Shown here: positions 37,901 through 41,463 of the stretch, piece by piece
Layout of the letters: every line of letters begins with the position of its first letter
How positions within the stretch are numbered: the first letter of the stretch is position 1
Source of the DNA: a virus
Reading direction: 5' to 3' (one strand)
Virus record (IMG/VR): IMGVR_UViG_3300031999_000069
Coordinates: 1-41,463 of that record
DNA: 41,463 bases
Made by a program: the position numbers and the translations under genes
The notes under the pieces: model-generated
Database searches by the model: none
What the model was told of the DNA's origin: nothing
The model's input: only the letters and a program-made list of their open reading frames with translations

Positions 37901-38314
37901 TTATCCTCCAATTAAAAATGGATCTGCAAAAACGGCACCTTCTTTAATTGGTCTTACTTTTATAAAGGCACCATCCCTGATGGCATCTTCCTTTGTGATT
38001 GTATTTGATCCACCACCAGATGCCCCTATTGTTTGCCATGTGTTTTTACAAAATTCCACATGAATAATTTTATCATGATTTTTGTTCCACCAAAAGGCTA
38101 AGACTCCCTCCCTTGGAGAAACTACTTTGGGAAACATATTATATAATTCTTGTGCTGTATAATCTGATTTTCTTTCTATTTTCCCTACTGATTTAAGGAT
38201 TTCATTAACAAATCCACTACAATCAAAACCATTGGGAGTATCTCCTCCCCATGAATACCATGTGCCTATAAAATGTATTGCATAGTTTAATGCTAAAATT
38301 CTAATTATTTCCAT
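37901..38314 (-). CDS. NlpC/P60-type cysteine peptidase (endolysin-like)
   Basis: A 137-residue single-domain enzyme. WYSWGGDTPNGFDCSGFVNE (Cys 32) and IIHVEFCKNTW (His 85), then a GASGGGSN segment, are the catalytic pieces of NlpC/P60 peptidases that cut peptidoglycan cross-links. No signal peptide. It lies near a holin-like peptide, a spanin-sized membrane protein and a lipoprotein, so endolysin is likely. A tail-associated enzyme is the alternative, as the next gene is structural. Confidence 0.82.
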   Translation of the reverse strand: MEIIRILALNYAIHFIGTWYSWGGDTPNGFDCSGFVNEILKSVGKIERKSDYTAQELYNMFPKVVSPREGVLAFWWNKNHDKIIHVEFCKNTWQTIGASGGGSNTITKEDAIRDGAFIKVRPIKEGAVFADPFLIGG

Positions 38315-38522
38315 TATTTTTCTCTTTTCTTTTTTCTAAAATTGCTTGTCTTTGGGCCATATATGACTTTCTTAGTCTAAGACAACTTTCATGATGTGGT
38401 TCCATTTCTTTTAAAAATTCTAAAAATTTTTCCTTGGCTTTATTATTTGCCTTTATTAAATCAAGATACCATAAAACTATTTTTACAACAATGGGTAATA
38501 CGGCGGTAAAGATTGCTGTCAT
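38301..38522 (-). CDS. Small N-terminal-anchored membrane protein (spanin-like?)
   Basis: A 73-residue protein with one N-terminal membrane helix (FTAVLPIVVKIVLWYLDLIK) and a charged helical remainder (EKFLEFLKEMEPHHESCLRL; RQAILEKRKEK). Short proteins like this next to endolysins may be holins or inner-membrane spanins. The position supports a lysis role, but nothing more specific is visible. Confidence 0.55.
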   Translation of the reverse strand: MTAIFTAVLPIVVKIVLWYLDLIKANNKAKEKFLEFLKEMEPHHESCLRLRKSYMAQRQAILEKRKEKNNGNN

Positions 38523-38535
38523 TTAAAACTCCTTC

Positions 38536-39246
38536 CTATAATTCACGAATTAACAATTCTTCATATCCTATAGTATTTAATCTATGAGTTCTATTTCCAT
38601 CTTTTTCATGAATATAATAAACACATTCACGATTCGGAGTCTTATAAAAAATTCTTTGTTCATTAATAATATTATACTCTATTTCTTGACATTCTTTTCT
38701 TATAGATTTTTCTGGCATCCATTCTATCTTGACATCAAAGTAAACACTCTGTTCTAAACCGTCTTTGGATTGACAAATGGTAACACCTTTTGAATCATAT
38801 GAATCACCATTACATTTTATATGTGCTGGCAATGTTGCATCCTTTGTTTCCATATCCATGAAAGCAAAAGAATGTTTTCCTTTTAAATCATATCCTGCAA
38901 TCTGAATCGGACAACTAAACAATGCTTCAATTTCAATGTCTGGACTATAGATTAATGAAAACTGTTTCTTGTTCGCAAATATTCCCCTAGTAGAAGCGTG
39001 TTCCTGGGTAATTTCTCTGTGACAGGTTGTAAATGTGAATAGATCAAGTTTTCCTTTTGTTTCAAATTCAATATCATAAGAAGGTTTTTCCATAAAAGGA
39101 AGAACTGCGATACCTTCATATTTTTGTTTATTAAACTTTATTGACATATCCCTTTTGTAATATATTTTAGGGTCAAGTTCTTGATGTATTGTTGTACAAC
39201 CAAGAAAGACACTTAAAAACAATAAAATACTAAATAATTTAATCAT
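38536..39246 (-). CDS. Phage-encoded lipoprotein
   Basis: A 236-residue protein with a clear lipoprotein signal: KLFSILLFLSVFLGC, the lipobox LSVFLGC placing the lipid on Cys 17. The mature part is beta-rich with several Cys residues (CHREI, FSCPIQIAGYD, IKCNGDSYDSK, ICQSK, KECQEIE, RECVYYI). It could be an outer-membrane spanin partner or a superinfection-exclusion protein. At this size the latter fits better. It overlaps the holin-like gene by four bases. Confidence 0.7.
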   Translation of the reverse strand: MIKLFSILLFLSVFLGCTTIHQELDPKIYYKRDMSIKFNKQKYEGIAVLPFMEKPSYDIEFETKGKLDLFTFTTCHREITQEHASTRGIFANKKQFSLIYSPDIEIEALFSCPIQIAGYDLKGKHSFAFMDMETKDATLPAHIKCNGDSYDSKGVTICQSKDGLEQSVYFDVKIEWMPEKSIRKECQEIEYNIINEQRIFYKTPNRECVYYIHEKDGNRTHRLNTIGYEELLIREL

Positions 39247-39422
39247 AGTTTTATTCCATTCTTGGTTATGATTCTTAAAAAAATAAATATAAATGATATA
39301 ATAGACATTATTATTGTAGGATGTTCTTGTGTATATTTTTCAATAAGAGGGGAAAAAGCCATAAGGGCAGCCCATGCCAAAGCCACCCATATAGTCTTTG
39401 ATTTCCAAAATGATTTTTCCAA
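39243..39422 (-). CDS. Holin-like small membrane protein
   Basis: A 59-residue frame missed by simple searches because it starts at TTG (39422; AAGGA lies upstream). The peptide begins EKSFWKSKTIWVALAWAALM, followed by AFSPLIEKYTQEHP and a second membrane helix, PTIIMSIISFIFIFLRIITK. Two membrane helices, short length, KSKTIW start (common in holins) and neighbourhood with the lysin suggest a class II holin. The stop overlaps the lipoprotein start. Confidence 0.65.
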   Translation of the reverse strand: MEKSFWKSKTIWVALAWAALMAFSPLIEKYTQEHPTIIMSIISFIFIFLRIITKNGIKL

Positions 39423-39434
39423 ATCTATATTTCC

Positions 39435-39710
39435 TTACTTTTTTTCAAAGGAAGTATAAATATCTTTTGCAGCAAGCAAAAAAGCCATCGTGAAAGCACT
39501 TTCGTCTTTCGATTCTTCCCCTAACTTGTCAAAACCATCAATTGCTGTAGGTAAAACAGCAAGAGCAGTTGTAACAATAATTGGAAGATCTTGACCTAAA
39601 TTCCAACCATCAGCCATTGCATTTTTAATTGCAATAACGATCTTTACTACACCATCGGCAAGTTCACTAACTTCTTTTGGTACAGAAACCTTTTTTTCTA
39701 CATATTCCAT
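39435..39710 (-). CDS. Small hydrophobic-core protein in lysis block
   Basis: A 91-residue protein behind AGGAG. It contains VSELADGVVKIVIAIKNAMAD, then DLPIIVTTALAVLPTAIDGF. The latter may be a hydrophobic core rather than a membrane helix because of Pro and Asp residues around it. Sits between two membrane proteins. Function not known. Confidence 0.55.
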   Translation of the reverse strand: MEYVEKKVSVPKEVSELADGVVKIVIAIKNAMADGWNLGQDLPIIVTTALAVLPTAIDGFDKLGEESKDESAFTMAFLLAAKDIYTSFEKK

Positions 39711-39732
39711 TTTGTTCTCCTTTAATTAAAAC

Positions 39733-39948
39733 TTAAACCATTTTAAGTTTTAAAACTGTTAAAGCAATTATAATAATTGCTGGTATTGATCCACTAATAA
39801 ATCCCCATATTGACGCTCTGATTTTTAATGCAACAAGATGTTTTCCTTGTTTACTTTGTTCTCGTTTAATTGCTTTTATTTCATCAATCATATATCTGCG
39901 CCATTCTTTTTCATTCTCCAACAATATTTCTAATGTTGACTCATTCAT
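39733..39948 (-). CDS. Coiled-coil / C-terminal membrane protein (XhlA-like)
   Basis: A 71-residue protein whose N-terminal half is a charged helix (LEILLENEKEWRRYMIDEIK; AIKREQSKQGKHLVALK) and whose C-terminal half is one membrane helix (IWGFISGSIPAIIIIALTVL). This layout matches XhlA-type holin-associated proteins. Start overlaps the preceding stop. First gene of the lysis block. Confidence 0.65.
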   Translation of the reverse strand: MNESTLEILLENEKEWRRYMIDEIKAIKREQSKQGKHLVALKIRASIWGFISGSIPAIIIIALTVLKLKMV

Positions 39949-41463
39949 TATTTATTCCCCGAACAAAAAATATCACAATCAGCCGAAGCCAAGTCTGAAC
40001 CGTCACTAGGTTTTGTTATATATAATGTTGCAGCAGTTGAACTAGTAGGATTTAATTGGCATCTAACATCTTTAGTGGTTCCCAAAGCATTAGCTTGACA
40101 TCTTGGTGTAGCTGAAAAAATCCCTGCAAAGGTTACAGCACAAGAACCCGAAGCCACATTTCCGATAGAAGCAACTCCAAAAATTGTTGATCCATCTTGA
40201 GAAGTTATAGCCGAACCAGAATCACAATTTAAGGTTGCTGTTAAATCATATTTCCCGCCAGAAGTAGGCGTTGCTTTATTATTTAAAATTACAGGCATGG
40301 GGAGGGATTGATTTACATTTAAAATTGTCCACTCGATAACTGTTCCGCCTGAACCTTGTATTGTTATGGCTCCTGATGCAGATTTTATCATTAATTTTAT
40401 AGTTTTAGATGTTATATCTGTGATATTATAAAATCCGCAATTAATTCTTTTTGAATAAAGGCTTACTGTATCTGAGTATAATATAGCTTCAGATATGATA
40501 TTTGCACTTCCATCGGTCATTTCTATTCCTGTATATTGGCTAGCGGTTCCTTGATTTGCTGTTGCATATGAACATATATAATAAGTTCCCGTAGTAGGTG
40601 GTGAAAATACTATTCCAGGCAATTTATCTGATCCACTTAAATAACTTGTTACGGTTCCAAAATTTTGATTTGTTCTTTCTACTAATACACAAGTTGAGTC
40701 AGCAGTAGGGTCACCGTAAGCGGTATTAGTTCTTGCCCATGAACAAGTTGAATCATGATAACCACTCCAAAAACTTGGACTAACTTTAGGACGAAAAGCA
40801 ATTTCAGAAGTCAAAGGAAAACGTTCAACTGATATTGTGAAACCCTGTACAGTAGAAATAAAATTGCATGATCCACCGCCAGAAAGTCTGTTCGACAAAG
40901 CACTAAAAGTTATATCTGATTGTGAAGTGGTATAGGTATAATAAACGATGGCCGTACCTATGTCGTGCTCAGTAACAGCAGAAGAGCTGTGAACAGTAAC
41001 AGCAGTTTTTTGTGTAGTTCCATCAGTAAAACCAAAACTACAATCGGTGGAAGTTGTAGCATATGTATTGTACATATACCCAATTAATGTGACTTTTATA
41101 ATTCCCGCTGGAATTGAAGCAAAACGTATATTTGGTAACTGTCCATCATTGCTAGCATCTGCAATTGCTTGTCCTGTGAGAGTTCTAGCATTATCATCAC
41201 AATCTGCGTCTACTGGATAAGCATTCCAGTTATTAGCACTTTTTGTCCATCCAGAGCAATTTGTCGTAGCAACCCATGATTTTGAGCCATAAACTTCAGC
41301 TTGACTTATTTGTGAAATGTTTGTTCTATTTGCATCTCCTAATATTAAATCATCGAGATATCCAATTGCTGCGTCGCCTTCTGCCTCTATTCTCGCCTTT
41401 ATTGTTCCACTTGCAGGAAAGATAAAATTAACACAAAGATCAGTCCATCCAGTAGATGAATTT
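39948..41463 (-). CDS. Partial domain-repeat protein (C-terminal 504 residues)
   Basis: The frame is open to the right edge of the window, so the N-terminus is missing. Its first visible part (NSSTGWTDLCVNFIFPASGT, then IGYLDDLILGDANRTNISQI) and the following Cys-containing domain up to ERFPLTSEIAFRP are homologous to residues about 170-400 of the left-end gene. It then has a second, different Cys-containing beta domain (FWSGYHDSTCSWARTN), and a C-terminal domain with DLTATLNCDSGSAITSQDGS, IFSATPRCQANALG and an end DCDIFCSGNK. The even spacing of Cys suggests disulfides, so the protein is probably exported, in line with the signal peptide of the left-end gene. Confidence 0.75.
   Translation of the reverse strand, partial: NSSTGWTDLCVNFIFPASGTIKARIEAEGDAAIGYLDDLILGDANRTNISQISQAEVYGSKSWVATTNCSGWTKSANNWNAYPVDADCDDNARTLTGQAIADASNDGQLPNIRFASIPAGIIKVTLIGYMYNTYATTSTDCSFGFTDGTTQKTAVTVHSSSAVTEHDIGTAIVYYTYTTSQSDITFSALSNRLSGGGSCNFISTVQGFTISVERFPLTSEIAFRPKVSPSFWSGYHDSTCSWARTNTAYGDPTADSTCVLVERTNQNFGTVTSYLSGSDKLPGIVFSPPTTGTYYICSYATANQGTASQYTGIEMTDGSANIISEAILYSDTVSLYSKRINCGFYNITDITSKTIKLMIKSASGAITIQGSGGTVIEWTILNVNQSLPMPVILNNKATPTSGGKYDLTATLNCDSGSAITSQDGSTIFGVASIGNVASGSCAVTFAGIFSATPRCQANALGTTKDVRCQLNPTSSTAATLYITKPSDGSDLASADCDIFCSGNK
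41308..41463. repeat. Right copy of 156-bp end repeat
   Basis: Matches 529-684 except at one base (41357). The window ends within this copy, as expected if an assembler stopped at a repeat. The frame is kept if position 41463 is joined to position 1. Confidence 0.95.

Noticed and set aside
1215-41075. Plus-strand open frames opposite nearly every gene (for example 3378-3572, 3657-3944, 20158-20622, 24220-24573, 32107-32439)
   Set aside because: They lie antisense to well-supported genes, lack ribosome sites and encode low-complexity or codon-mirror peptides.
1-41463. tRNA genes, CRISPR arrays, insertion sequences, integrase or attachment sites
   Set aside because: None was found by reading both strands. 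Cloverleaf motifs, spaced direct repeats, transposase and recombinase motifs are absent.

Overview
The window is 41.5 kb of AT-rich DNA (roughly 30% GC by eye). It is almost wholly a contractile-tailed (myovirus-like) double-stranded DNA phage genome. Every gene but one is on the minus strand, so the genome reads from right to left. Genes are tightly packed, with many ATGA and TAATG overlaps, strong AGGAGG-type ribosome sites and some TTG or GTG starts. No integrase, tRNA, CRISPR array or insertion sequence was seen. Signal peptides, a lipoprotein, and a replication protein of a type I associate with Proteobacteria suggest a Gram-negative host. The style of the exported end protein recalls Bdellovibrionota surface proteins, but this is a weak guess.

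Layout in the direction of transcription. (1) 41463-35261: the C-terminal half of a domain-repeat protein, then a lysis and accessory block (coiled-coil membrane protein, holin-like peptide, lipoprotein, NlpC/P60 peptidase) and a 763-residue appendage-like protein. (2) 35038-35259, plus strand: a small XRE-type repressor, divergent from the early operon across back-to-back promoters. (3) 34827-29055: early recombination genes (RecE-type exonuclease, probable annealing protein, HNH protein, phosphoesterase, RusA resolvase) mixed with tiny zinc-ribbon and membrane proteins. (4) 28937-25263: a promoter and structured leader RNA, an O-like replication initiator with an internal repeat cluster (possible origin), helicase-loader-like genes, and a C-type-lectin-like DUF1566 protein whose end looks like a diversity-generating retroelement (DGR) variable region. 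(5) 25198-14199: terminase, five small basic proteins flanking the portal, head morphogenesis protein, scaffold, capsid, two decoration-like paralogs and the neck. (6) 13765-1: tail sheath, tube, frameshifted assembly chaperones, tape measure, LysM tail protein, hub, spike, baseplate W, J and I proteins, a fibre, and the N-terminal half of a signal-peptide-bearing domain-repeat protein.

The genes at the two ends share a 156-bp near-identical repeat and the same domain. The left-end gene has no stop and the right-end gene has no start. The map is therefore probably circular or terminally redundant, broken by assembly inside a repeat of one large gene or two tandem paralogs.

The most interesting signals are: the DGR-like variable region with no reverse transcriptase in view; a short FRRIGGRIIPI-like peptide shared by five otherwise different basic proteins in the head region; and two leader RNAs with the same H-type pseudoknot topology ahead of replication-region genes, one of which also looks like a promoter plus attenuator.
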